From positions 682,001-746,000 of the forward strand of contig NZ_CP064032.1 in NCBI RefSeq assembly GCF_049532905.1: a DNA stretch of 64,000 bases, in the 5' to 3' direction. This DNA comes from Dyella_B nitratireducens (lineage in GTDB: Bacteria; Pseudomonadota; Gammaproteobacteria; Xanthomonadales; Rhodanobacteraceae). Made by a program: the position numbers and the translations under genes. This document shows positions 19,039 through 25,970 of the stretch, piece by piece (the stretch's first letter is position 1; each line of letters begins with the position of its first letter). Under the pieces are notes generated by a model. That model ran no database searches. It was not told the DNA's origin and saw only the letters and a list, made by a program, of their open reading frames with translations.

Positions 19039-19302
19039 TTAGGCCAGCTCGCGAATCTTGGCGTTCAGGCGGCTCTTGTGGCGAGCGGCCTTGTTCTTGT
19101 GGATCAGGCCGCGAGCGGCGTAACGATCCATCACCGGCTGGGCAGCCGCAAACGCTTCCACGGCGGCAGCCTTATCCTTCGCCTCGATCGCCTTGACGAC
19201 CTTGCGCAGGGCACTACGAACCATGGAACGGGCGCTGACGTTGCGCAGGCGATGCTGCTCGGACTGGCGCGCGCGCTTCTTCGCGGACTTGATGTTGGCC
19301 AA
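19039..19302 (-). CDS. rpsT: 30S ribosomal protein S20
   Basis: An 87-residue S20 of standard length, MANIKSAKKRARQSEQHRLRNVSARSMVRSALRKV, ending with the typical RHKSRLNAKI segment. It binds 16S rRNA early in 30S assembly. The start codon is TTG, preceded by GGAG. E. coli rpsT also starts at UUG, where the weak start is tied to autogenous control, so the same may hold here. It is divergent from murJ-ribF-ileS, as is common around rpsT. Confidence 0.97.
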   Translation of the reverse strand: MANIKSAKKRARQSEQHRLRNVSARSMVRSALRKVVKAIEAKDKAAAVEAFAAAQPVMDRYAARGLIHKNKAARHKSRLNAKIRELA

Positions 19303-19344
19303 GGTAGAACTCCGGAATGAATACTGGGCTGGAAAAAGGCGGCA

Positions 19345-19373
19345 ATTATGGCGTCATTTTGCCGATGGGTCAA
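19345..19373 (-). promoter_or_regulatory. Sigma-70 promoter of rpsT
   Basis: On the minus strand TTGACC (19373-19368) and CATAAT (19350-19345) are separated by 17 bp, about 45 bp upstream of the TTG start of rpsT. Confidence 0.7.
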
Positions 19374-19394
19374 GTGGTTAAGCGCGGCGCTCTT

Positions 19395-19535
19395 TGTTCC
19401 CTCTCCCTCTGCGGAGCGGGCGGGCAATCTTGCCGTGACCTCTCGTGCTTTCATAAGGAGCACAGATAACATCCTGGCAAGATTCGCCCCCCACCCCCAA
19501 CCCTCTTCCCCAAAGGGGAGAGGGGGAAGAGCCCA
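19395..19535. repeat. Composite palindromic repeat between rpsT and murJ
   Basis: GGGCAATCTTGCC near 19428 is matched in reverse by GGCAAGATTCGCCC near 19480, flanked by CCCTCTCCC on the left and CCAACCCTCTTCCCC...GGGGAGAGGG on the right. The right part belongs to the family that brackets the Wadjet operon. It ends about 15 bp before the murJ start. Confidence 0.6.
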
Positions 19536-19550
19536 GGACCCTGCCTCCGC

Positions 19551-21158
19551 ATGAAATCCCCCAGCATGTTACGCGGGCTGCTCTCTTTCAGCAGCATGAC
19601 CATGGTTTCGCGCGTGCTCGGGCTGCTCAGGGATATCTCGATCAGCCACGTGTTCGGTGCCAATGTCGCCACCGATGCGTTCTGGGTAGCGTTCCGTATT
19701 CCCAATTTCATGCGCCGCATGTTCGCGGAAGGTGCATTCTCAACCGCCTTCGTGCCGGTCTTCACCGAGGTGAAGGAAAAGGGCACGCACGCCGAGTTGA
19801 AGGAGCTGATGTCGCGCGTGGCTGGAACGCTGGGCGGCGTGCTGCTGGTGGTCGCCGCGCTGTGCGTGCTGTTCGCGCCGCAGGTGGCGACTGTATTCAC
19901 GCCGGGGGCGGTGGATGAGCCGCACAAGTTCACGCTCACTGTCGAACTGCTGCGGCTCACCTTTCCGTTTCTGCTGTTCGTCTCGCTGACGGCGTTGGCG
20001 GGTGGCGCGCTCAACAGCTTCCATCGCTTCGGTTTGCCGGCGCTTACGCCGGTGATTCTCAACCTATGCATGATCGCCGGTGCATGGTGGCTGTCGAAGC
20101 GTCTGCAGACGCCGATCCTGGCGATGGGTTGGGCGGTGCTCGTCGCAGGCGTTTTCCAGGTGCTGTTTCAACTTCCTGCGTTGCGCAAGCTCGATCTGCT
20201 GGCTTTGCCGCGCTGGGGTTGGAGCCATCCGCAGGTGCAGCGGATCATGCGGCAGATGGTGCCGACGCTGTTCGGTTCCTCGGTATCGCAGATCAATTTG
20301 CTGTTCGACACGGTGATCGCTTCGCTGCTGATTTCCGGTTCGCAAACCTGGCTGTCGCAAGCCGATCGTTTTCTTGAGCTGCCGCTGGGCGTGTTCGGTG
20401 TGGCACTAGGCACGGTGATACTGCCATCGCTGTCGCGCCATCACGTCGCTACGGATCACGAAGGCTTTTCCAAGGCATTGGATTGGGGCTTGCGCACCAC
20501 GCTGCTGATTGCCGTGCCGGCCATGTTTGGGCTGATGCTGTTGGCCCAGCCATTGGTTGCCACGCTGTTTCAGAATGGCCAGTTTCGACCGTTCGATACG
20601 CGCATGACCACGCTATCGGTGACTGCGCTGAGTTTTGGTGTGCCGGCCTACGCACTGGTGAAAGTGCTGCTGCCCGCGTTCTATGCGCGCAAGGACACGC
20701 GCACGCCAGTGCGCGCCGGTGTCACATCGCTGCTTTCCAACATGCTGCTCAATGGTGTGTTTCTGCTGACGCTCTACACGCTTTGGGCGCCTGTGGCATT
20801 GAAGGCCGGTTCATTGCTGGATGGTTTGTCGAAAGTGCCAGGACTGCATCTGGCATTGGGCATGGCCAGTGCGATAGCGAGCTACGTCAACCTGGCACTG
20901 TTGTGGCGTTGGCTGCGGCGGGCGGATATCTATCAGCTGCAGCCGGGATGGGGGCGTCACCTTACGCGGCTGACGCTGGCTTGCACGGCGATGGTCGCGC
21001 TCTTGTTGCTGGGGCGCTGGTACTGGCCGGATTGGACGCAGCTTTCGGTGGCCGGACGCGTCTGGCGCCTGGCCCTGCTGGTCAGTGCGGGCGGTGCGAC
21101 CTATGTCATGGTGTTGTTTGCTACCGGTTTTCGTCTGCGCGATTTGCAACATGACTGA
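19551..21158 (+). CDS. murJ: Lipid II flippase MurJ
   Basis: A 535-residue MVF/MOP-family transporter with about 14 membrane segments, flipping lipid II across the inner membrane for peptidoglycan synthesis. The N-terminus MLRGLLSFSSMTMVSRVLGLLRDISISHVFG and the following DAFWVAFRIPNFMRRMFAEGAFSTAFVPVF are hallmark MurJ sequences, including the conserved Arg residues of the central cavity. The next gene, ribF, begins 16-19 bp after its stop, and the order murJ-ribF-ileS-lspA is common in gammaproteobacteria. Confidence 0.96.
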   Translation: MKSPSMLRGLLSFSSMTMVSRVLGLLRDISISHVFGANVATDAFWVAFRIPNFMRRMFAEGAFSTAFVPVFTEVKEKGTHAELKELMSRVAGTLGGVLLVVAALCVLFAPQVATVFTPGAVDEPHKFTLTVELLRLTFPFLLFVSLTALAGGALNSFHRFGLPALTPVILNLCMIAGAWWLSKRLQTPILAMGWAVLVAGVFQVLFQLPALRKLDLLALPRWGWSHPQVQRIMRQMVPTLFGSSVSQINLLFDTVIASLLISGSQTWLSQADRFLELPLGVFGVALGTVILPSLSRHHVATDHEGFSKALDWGLRTTLLIAVPAMFGLMLLAQPLVATLFQNGQFRPFDTRMTTLSVTALSFGVPAYALVKVLLPAFYARKDTRTPVRAGVTSLLSNMLLNGVFLLTLYTLWAPVALKAGSLLDGLSKVPGLHLALGMASAIASYVNLALLWRWLRRADIYQLQPGWGRHLTRLTLACTAMVALLLLGRWYWPDWTQLSVAGRVWRLALLVSAGGATYVMVLFATGFRLRDLQHD

Positions 21159-21162
21159 ACGC

Positions 21163-21168
21163 TATAAT
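21163..21168 (+). promoter_or_regulatory. Consensus TATAAT directly upstream of ribF
   Basis: TATAAT ends 6 bp before the first ribF ATG (21175). If used as a -10, transcription would start at or next to the ATG and give a leaderless message. TTGCAA at 21144 is only 13 bp away, which is short for a -35, so the assignment is weak. Confidence 0.35.
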
Positions 21169-21174
21169 CGCCGG

Positions 21175-22143
21175 ATGATGAAACTGTCCCGGGATGTCGC
21201 GGGGCCGTGCCTGGCCCCCGGCGGCAGTGTGGTTGCGGTCGGCGCTTTTGATGGCCTGCACCGCGGCCATCAAGCCTTGCTCAGCGAAGTGCGCCAACGT
21301 GCGCAGGCACTCGGCTGCACGCCGATCGTAGTGAGCTTCGAACCGCTGCCACGCGCTTATTTCTCCAAGGAGCCGGTGCCACGCCTGTCGAGCGTACGTG
21401 AAAAGCTGCTGGGCTTCGCTGCGGCCGGCATGGAACACACGCTGCTGCTGCGCTTCAACCAGGCGTTGACGGCCATGTCCGCGGAGGACTTCGTGCAGCG
21501 CGTGCTGATCGACCGCCTCAAGGTGCGGGAGGTCTGGGTTGGCGGGGATTTCCGTTTCGGCCACAAGCGCGCCGGCGATGTAGCCATGCTGGAACGCATC
21601 GGCAAGGAACGCGGTTTTGTCGCGCACACCATGCCCGCTGTGCTGCTGGACGGCGAGCGCGTTTCTGCCAGCCGGGTGCGAGCATTGCTGGCAGCCGGCA
21701 ATTTCGGCGCCGCAACGCCGCTGCTGGGCCGGCCCTTCGTGATCGAGGGCAAGGTCGAATACGGCAACCGGCTCGGCCGTGAGTTGGGCTTTCCCACTGC
21801 CAACATTCATCTGCGCGACCGCGTGACCCCGGTGCACGGCATCTTTGCCGTACGCGTGGGGCTGGGTGAGGGCGAATGCAGCTGGCCGGCCGTAGCCAGC
21901 CTGGGTACGCGGCCCACCGTCAACGAAGTGGCGGAGCCCCTGCTGGAAGTGCACCTGTTCGATTTCGAGGGCGATCTTTACGGCCAGCGCATGGCGGTAG
22001 AGCTGGTGGCCAAGCTGCGCGACGAGATGAAATTCGACGGACTCGACGCATTGAAGGAACAAATGCGGCATGATGCGCGTTCCGCCCGGGAGATCCTTGG
22101 GATGAACCCGGCATTGATCGACGCGAACCAGGCCGCATCATGA
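21175..22143 (+). CDS. ribF: Bifunctional riboflavin kinase/FMN adenylyltransferase
   Basis: A 322-residue RibF (321 if the second ATG is used) making FMN and FAD from riboflavin. The N-terminal nucleotidyltransferase domain has VVAVGAFDGLHRGHQALL (HxGH-like) and the FRFGHKRAGD motif; the C-terminal kinase domain has GRPFVIEGKVEYGNRLGRELGFPTANI and LGTRPTVN. Both domains appear complete. The two adjacent ATG codons at 21175 and 21178 cannot be separated by eye. The stop overlaps the first codon of the ileS leader ORF (ATGA). Confidence 0.95.
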   Translation: MMKLSRDVAGPCLAPGGSVVAVGAFDGLHRGHQALLSEVRQRAQALGCTPIVVSFEPLPRAYFSKEPVPRLSSVREKLLGFAAAGMEHTLLLRFNQALTAMSAEDFVQRVLIDRLKVREVWVGGDFRFGHKRAGDVAMLERIGKERGFVAHTMPAVLLDGERVSASRVRALLAAGNFGAATPLLGRPFVIEGKVEYGNRLGRELGFPTANIHLRDRVTPVHGIFAVRVGLGEGECSWPAVASLGTRPTVNEVAEPLLEVHLFDFEGDLYGQRMAVELVAKLRDEMKFDGLDALKEQMRHDARSAREILGMNPALIDANQAAS

Positions 22144-22208
22144 AAGGCACCATGTCCAGCTTGCACACTCCGTCCACGGCACCCGCCGCGACGATCATTA
22201 TTATTTGA
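22140..22208 (+). CDS. Candidate leader peptide of ileS ending in four Ile codons
   Basis: A 22-codon ORF, MKGTMSSLHTPSTAPAATIIII, whose last four codons before TGA are ATC ATT ATT ATT (22194-22205). Its ATG overlaps the ribF stop. A second in-frame ATG at 22152 has AAAGG 4 nt upstream and would give an 18-residue peptide. A run of codons for the amino acid charged by the next gene is the signature of an attenuator leader. The short AT-rich run stands out in GC-rich sequence. No protein homology was used; the call rests on codon content, position and the RNA pairing downstream. Confidence 0.6.
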   Translation: MKGTMSSLHTPSTAPAATIIII

Positions 22209-22212
22209 CGCA

Positions 22213-22292
22213 CCCGCCGAAGCGCGTGCGCTTGCCGCCGCGCGCGGCGGGCAGATAGCACGAGGCTTCGGTTCCCTCCGGGCATCGAAGCG
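22213..22292 (+). promoter_or_regulatory. Alternative RNA pairings between the Ile leader and ileS
   Basis: Segment CCCGCCG (22213-22219) can pair with CGGCGGG (22245-22251), enclosing the AAGCG/CGCTT hairpin. The same 3' segment can instead pair with CCGCCG (22235-22240), leaving a 4-nt loop. Further on, GCTTCG (22265-22270) can pair with CGAAGC at 22218-22223 or at 22286-22291. A ribosome stalled on the Ile codons would cover the first segments and shift the balance. No U-tract follows, so control of ileS translation or of another termination mode is more likely than a simple intrinsic terminator. Confidence 0.5.
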
Positions 22293-22320
22293 GAATCACC
22301 GTAACCACGGCACCCGAGCG

Positions 22321-25179
22321 ATGACCCAGGACTACAAGAGCACCATCAACCTGCCGCAAACCACCTTCCCGATGCGCGGCGACCTGCCCAAGCGCGAACC
22401 GGGCTGGCTGGCCGAATGGGAAAAGGTAAACCGCTACGCGCAGATCCAGGCCAAGACGGCCGGACGTCCCATGTTCGTGCTGCACGATGGCCCGCCGTAC
22501 GCGAACGGCGCCATCCATCTGGGCCACGCGATCAACAAGATCCTCAAGGACGTGGTGGTGAAGTCCAAGCTGCTGGCCGGCTATCACGCACCGTATGTGC
22601 CGGGTTGGGATTGCCATGGCATGCCGATCGAAATCCAGATCGAAAAGCAGTTCGGCAAAAACCTCCCCACCGGCGAGGTGATGAGCAAGGCGCGTGCTTA
22701 TGCCAACGAGCAGATCCAGAAGCAGAAGGGCGATTTCAAGCGTCTGGGTGTGCTGGGTGAATGGGATCGTCCCTACCTCACCATGGCGCCGCAGAACGAA
22801 GCGGGCGAAATCCGCGCGCTGGCCGAGCTGCTGCGCAAGGGCTACATCTATCGCGGCCTGAAGCCCGTCAACTGGTGCTTCGACTGCGGCTCCGCGCTGG
22901 CCGAAGCGGAAGTGGAATACGAAGACAAGACCGACATCGCCATCGACGTCGGTTTTGCGTTCGACGATCCTGCTGCGGTGGCCAAGGCATTCGGCTTGGA
23001 GAAATTGCCCAAGCCCAACGGCCAACTCGTGATCTGGACCACCACGCCGTGGACGATTCCCGCCAACCAGGCGCTCAACCTGCATCCGGAATTCAGCTAC
23101 AGCCTGGTCGACACGCCGAAAGGCTTGCTGATACTCGCCACCGATCGCGTCGAAGAGTGCTTGAAGACGTACGGCGTGGACGGCCATATCGTCGCCTCCG
23201 TGGAAGGCCATGAGTTGGGTGATCTGAAATTCCGGCATCCGCTGTATGCGGTGGATCCTGGTTATGCGCGTCTTTCGCCGGTTTATTTCGGTGACTACGT
23301 CACGCTGGATACCGGTACCGGCATCGTGCACTCCGCACCCGCGTACGGCGTGGAAGACTTCCAGTCGTGCAAGGCCTACGGCATGAAGGACGCCGATATC
23401 CTCAATCCGGTGATGGGCAATGGCGTCTATGCCTCCTGGCTGCCGCTGTTCGGCGGCATGTTCCTATGGAAGGCCAATCCCAAGATCGTCGAAGTGCTGG
23501 ACCAGGCCGGTTCGCTGCTGCACCAGAACAAATACGCGCACAGCTACATGCATTGCTGGCGCCACAAGACGCCCATCATCTATCGCGCCACCTCGCAGTG
23601 GTTCGCCGGCATGGACATCACGCCGAAGGACGGTGGCAAGACGCTGCGCGAGACGGCGCTGGAAGGCGTGGAGGTCACGCAGTTCTTCCCGGCGTGGGGC
23701 AAGCAGCGCCTGCATAACATGATTGCCGATCGTCCCGACTGGACGCTGTCGCGCCAGCGACAGTGGGGTGTGCCGATGGCGTTCTTCGTTCATCGCGAAA
23801 GCGGCGAACTGCATCCGCGTACGCCGGAGTTGCTGGAGGAAGTGGCCAAACGTGTCGAGCAGCATGGCATCGAAGCGTGGCAAAGCCTCGATCCCGCGGA
23901 ACTGCTGGGTGCGGATGCCGAGCACTACGAGAAGAACCGCGACACGCTGGATGTGTGGTTCGATTCCGGCACCACGCACTGGCACGTGCTGCGCGGCTCG
24001 CATGCCGACGTGCAGCATTTCCCGGCCGATCTTTACTTGGAAGGTTCGGACCAACATCGCGGCTGGTTCCATTCCTCGCTGCTCACCGCATCCATGCTCG
24101 ACGGCAAGCCGCCATACAAGCAGTTGCTGACGCACGGCTTCACCGTCGATGCGCAGGGCCGCAAGATGTCCAAGTCATTGGGCAACGGCATCGAGCCGCA
24201 GGACATCATGAATCGCCTTGGCGCGGACATCCTGCGCTTGTGGGTGGCGTCGACCGATTACCGCTACGAGATGTCCTTGTCGGAGGAAATCCTGAAGCGC
24301 GTGTCGGATATGTATCGCCGCATCCGCAACACCGCGCGCTTTCTGCTCGGTAATCTCGATGGCTTCGATCCGGGCAAGCATCTTGTGCCGGTGGAGCAGA
24401 GCCTGCTGCTCGATCAATGGGCGGTGGCGCAAGCCTATGAGCTGCAGCAAGCCGTGCTGGCTGCGTACGAGCGCTACGACTTCCCCGAAATCGTGCAGCG
24501 TGTGCAGAACTTCTGCACCAACGAGATGGGTGCGTTGTACCTCGACATCACCAAGGACCGTCTCTACACGATGCCGACGGAAAGCCTCGGCCGGCGCAGT
24601 GCACAGAGCGCGATGTATCGCATCCTGGAAGCGCTGGTGCGCTGGTTGGCGCCCATCTTGAGCTTCACCGCGGAAGAAATCTGGCAGCTCATGCCGGGTG
24701 AACGCGGCGAGAGCGTACTGTTCGAAACCTGGTACGGCGGATTGGCGAATACGCAGGGCTCGCCGGAGCAGCGCCGTTACTGGGCCGACTTGCTGGCGAT
24801 GCGTGACACGGTGTCACGCGTGCTGGAGGACATGCGCAAGGCCGAAAAGATCGGTGCCGCACTGGAGGCGAAGCTGGTGCTGCATGCGGATCCTGCGACG
24901 ACGGAGCGCTATGCGGCGACGGTGGACGAACTGCGCTTCTTCTTCATCACCTCCGAGCTGAGTTTTGCGCCGCTGCAGCCGCATCCGGCGGATGCGACGG
25001 TGTTGCAGCTCGAAGGTGGTGGTGAGGTGTATGTGTCCGCCAGCGTGAGCGATGCGGCGAAGTGTGTTCGCTGCTGGCATCGTCGCGAGGATGTGGGCAG
25101 CCATGCGGAGCACCCGGAACTTTGCGGGCGCTGCGTGAGCAATGTGGACGGGCCGGGCGAAGATCGTCGCTGGTTCTGA
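22321..25179 (+). CDS. ileS: Isoleucyl-tRNA synthetase
   Basis: A 952-residue class I synthetase charging tRNA-Ile. The HIGH-type motif is in PPYANGAIHLGHAINKILKD (about 58-77) and the KMSKS loop in GRKMSKSLGNG (about 617-627). The editing CP1 domain lies between, with WTTTPWTIPANQ and the GTGIVHSAPAYG block. The C-terminal zinc module has CVRCWHRREDVG and CGRCVSN. Length is close to E. coli IleS (938). The start codon has only a weak GAG upstream, which fits control through the preceding leader. lspA follows after about 195 bp of repeat. Confidence 0.97.
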   Translation: MTQDYKSTINLPQTTFPMRGDLPKREPGWLAEWEKVNRYAQIQAKTAGRPMFVLHDGPPYANGAIHLGHAINKILKDVVVKSKLLAGYHAPYVPGWDCHGMPIEIQIEKQFGKNLPTGEVMSKARAYANEQIQKQKGDFKRLGVLGEWDRPYLTMAPQNEAGEIRALAELLRKGYIYRGLKPVNWCFDCGSALAEAEVEYEDKTDIAIDVGFAFDDPAAVAKAFGLEKLPKPNGQLVIWTTTPWTIPANQALNLHPEFSYSLVDTPKGLLILATDRVEECLKTYGVDGHIVASVEGHELGDLKFRHPLYAVDPGYARLSPVYFGDYVTLDTGTGIVHSAPAYGVEDFQSCKAYGMKDADILNPVMGNGVYASWLPLFGGMFLWKANPKIVEVLDQAGSLLHQNKYAHSYMHCWRHKTPIIYRATSQWFAGMDITPKDGGKTLRETALEGVEVTQFFPAWGKQRLHNMIADRPDWTLSRQRQWGVPMAFFVHRESGELHPRTPELLEEVAKRVEQHGIEAWQSLDPAELLGADAEHYEKNRDTLDVWFDSGTTHWHVLRGSHADVQHFPADLYLEGSDQHRGWFHSSLLTASMLDGKPPYKQLLTHGFTVDAQGRKMSKSLGNGIEPQDIMNRLGADILRLWVASTDYRYEMSLSEEILKRVSDMYRRIRNTARFLLGNLDGFDPGKHLVPVEQSLLLDQWAVAQAYELQQAVLAAYERYDFPEIVQRVQNFCTNEMGALYLDITKDRLYTMPTESLGRRSAQSAMYRILEALVRWLAPILSFTAEEIWQLMPGERGESVLFETWYGGLANTQGSPEQRRYWADLLAMRDTVSRVLEDMRKAEKIGAALEAKLVLHADPATTERYAATVDELRFFFITSELSFAPLQPHPADATVLQLEGGGEVYVSASVSDAAKCVRCWHRREDVGSHAEHPELCGRCVSNVDGPGEDRRWF

Positions 25180-25217
25180 TTGCCGTCCACTGCTCCTTAC
25201 GGCGTTGTTTCTCCGCG

Positions 25218-25299
25218 CCGTCATTCCCGCGAAAGCGGGAATCCATTTTGCTCCTCGGCGAAAGGCGGCAATGGATTCCCGCTTTCGCGGGAATGACGG
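25218..25299. repeat. Inverted pair of REP-like palindromes between ileS and lspA
   Basis: Same design as 7435-7516: CCGTCATTCCCGCGAAAGCG at the left and its inverse ending GGAATGACGG at 25299, spacer about 25 bp. It sits between two genes of one likely operon. Confidence 0.8.
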
Positions 25300-25373
25300 C
25301 AAGGTAAAAATGGCGCTTCGAGGTAGTGTGTAGAAGATCAGCTTTGCCTCCGGAAGTCTTTTAGAGAACACCC

Positions 25374-25856
25374 ATGCACCCCAAACCCAACGCACTTCCC
25401 TGGCTGCTGGTTTCCGCCCTAACCATCGTCCTCGACCAGCTCACCAAGTGGTGGGCTTTGACGTCACTGCAGCCGGAGGGCATGCCGCATCCAGTCATCC
25501 CCGGCTTCCTCAACTGGACGCTGGCTTTCAACACCGGGGCCGCCTTCAGCTTTCTCGCGCAGAGCAGCGGCTGGCAGCGTTGGTTTTTCGTGGTACTGGC
25601 AGTGGCGATTACCGCCGCGCTGCTGGTGTGGCTAACGCGTACGGCGCGCCGCGAATGGCGTACTGCCTTGCCATTGTCGCTGGTGATCGGCGGAGCGTTG
25701 GGTAATCTGGTCGACCGCCTGCACGCCTCGCAGGTCACCGACTTCATCCAGGTGTACTACCACGATTGGTACTACCCGACTTTCAACGTCGCTGATTGCG
25801 GCATCTCGGTCGGTGCCGTGTTGCTGATCCTGTTTGGTTTGCGGTCTGCCAAGTAG
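25374..25856 (+). CDS. lspA: Lipoprotein signal peptidase (signal peptidase II)
   Basis: A 160-residue inner-membrane aspartyl protease that cleaves prolipoprotein signal peptides. Four hydrophobic segments are visible (about 10-27, 62-80, 90-107, 133-152). The two catalytic Asp motifs are present: GGALGNLVDRLHASQVTDFI and FNVADCGISVGAVLL. It follows ileS as in many gammaproteobacteria, but the usual ispH is not next. The TAG stop is provided by a GTAGGTTGGGG repeat copy. Confidence 0.96.
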   Translation: MHPKPNALPWLLVSALTIVLDQLTKWWALTSLQPEGMPHPVIPGFLNWTLAFNTGAAFSFLAQSSGWQRWFFVVLAVAITAALLVWLTRTARREWRTALPLSLVIGGALGNLVDRLHASQVTDFIQVYYHDWYYPTFNVADCGISVGAVLLILFGLRSAK

Positions 25857-25876
25857 GTTGGGGTGCAAACCCCAAT
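25853..25876. repeat. GTAGGTTGGGGTGCAAACC repeat at the lspA stop
   Basis: Half of the family at 18888, with its TAG serving as the lspA stop codon. Confidence 0.65.
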
Positions 25877-25913
25877 ATCGTCATGCTGATCACGTCCAAG
25901 CGGTGAGGAAAAT

Positions 25914-25963
25914 CCGGCGCGGGTCGCAGGGGAGAATAATCACGACTGCGAACACCGCGCCGG
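25914..25963 (-). terminator. Hairpin terminator downstream of the GH9 cellulase
   Basis: CCGGCGCGG (25914-25922) pairs with CCGCGCCGG (25955-25963), and an inner TCGCAG/CTGCGA helix follows. On the minus strand the stem is followed by ATTTTCC, fitting termination of the cellulase gene; on the plus strand it could also help end lspA. Confidence 0.6.
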
Positions 25964-25970
25964 TTCTTAA

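Noticed and set aside
22209..22320. T-box riboswitch upstream of ileS
   Set aside because: No T-box sequence (AAAGGTGG-like) or specifier loop was found; the Ile-codon leader explains the region better.
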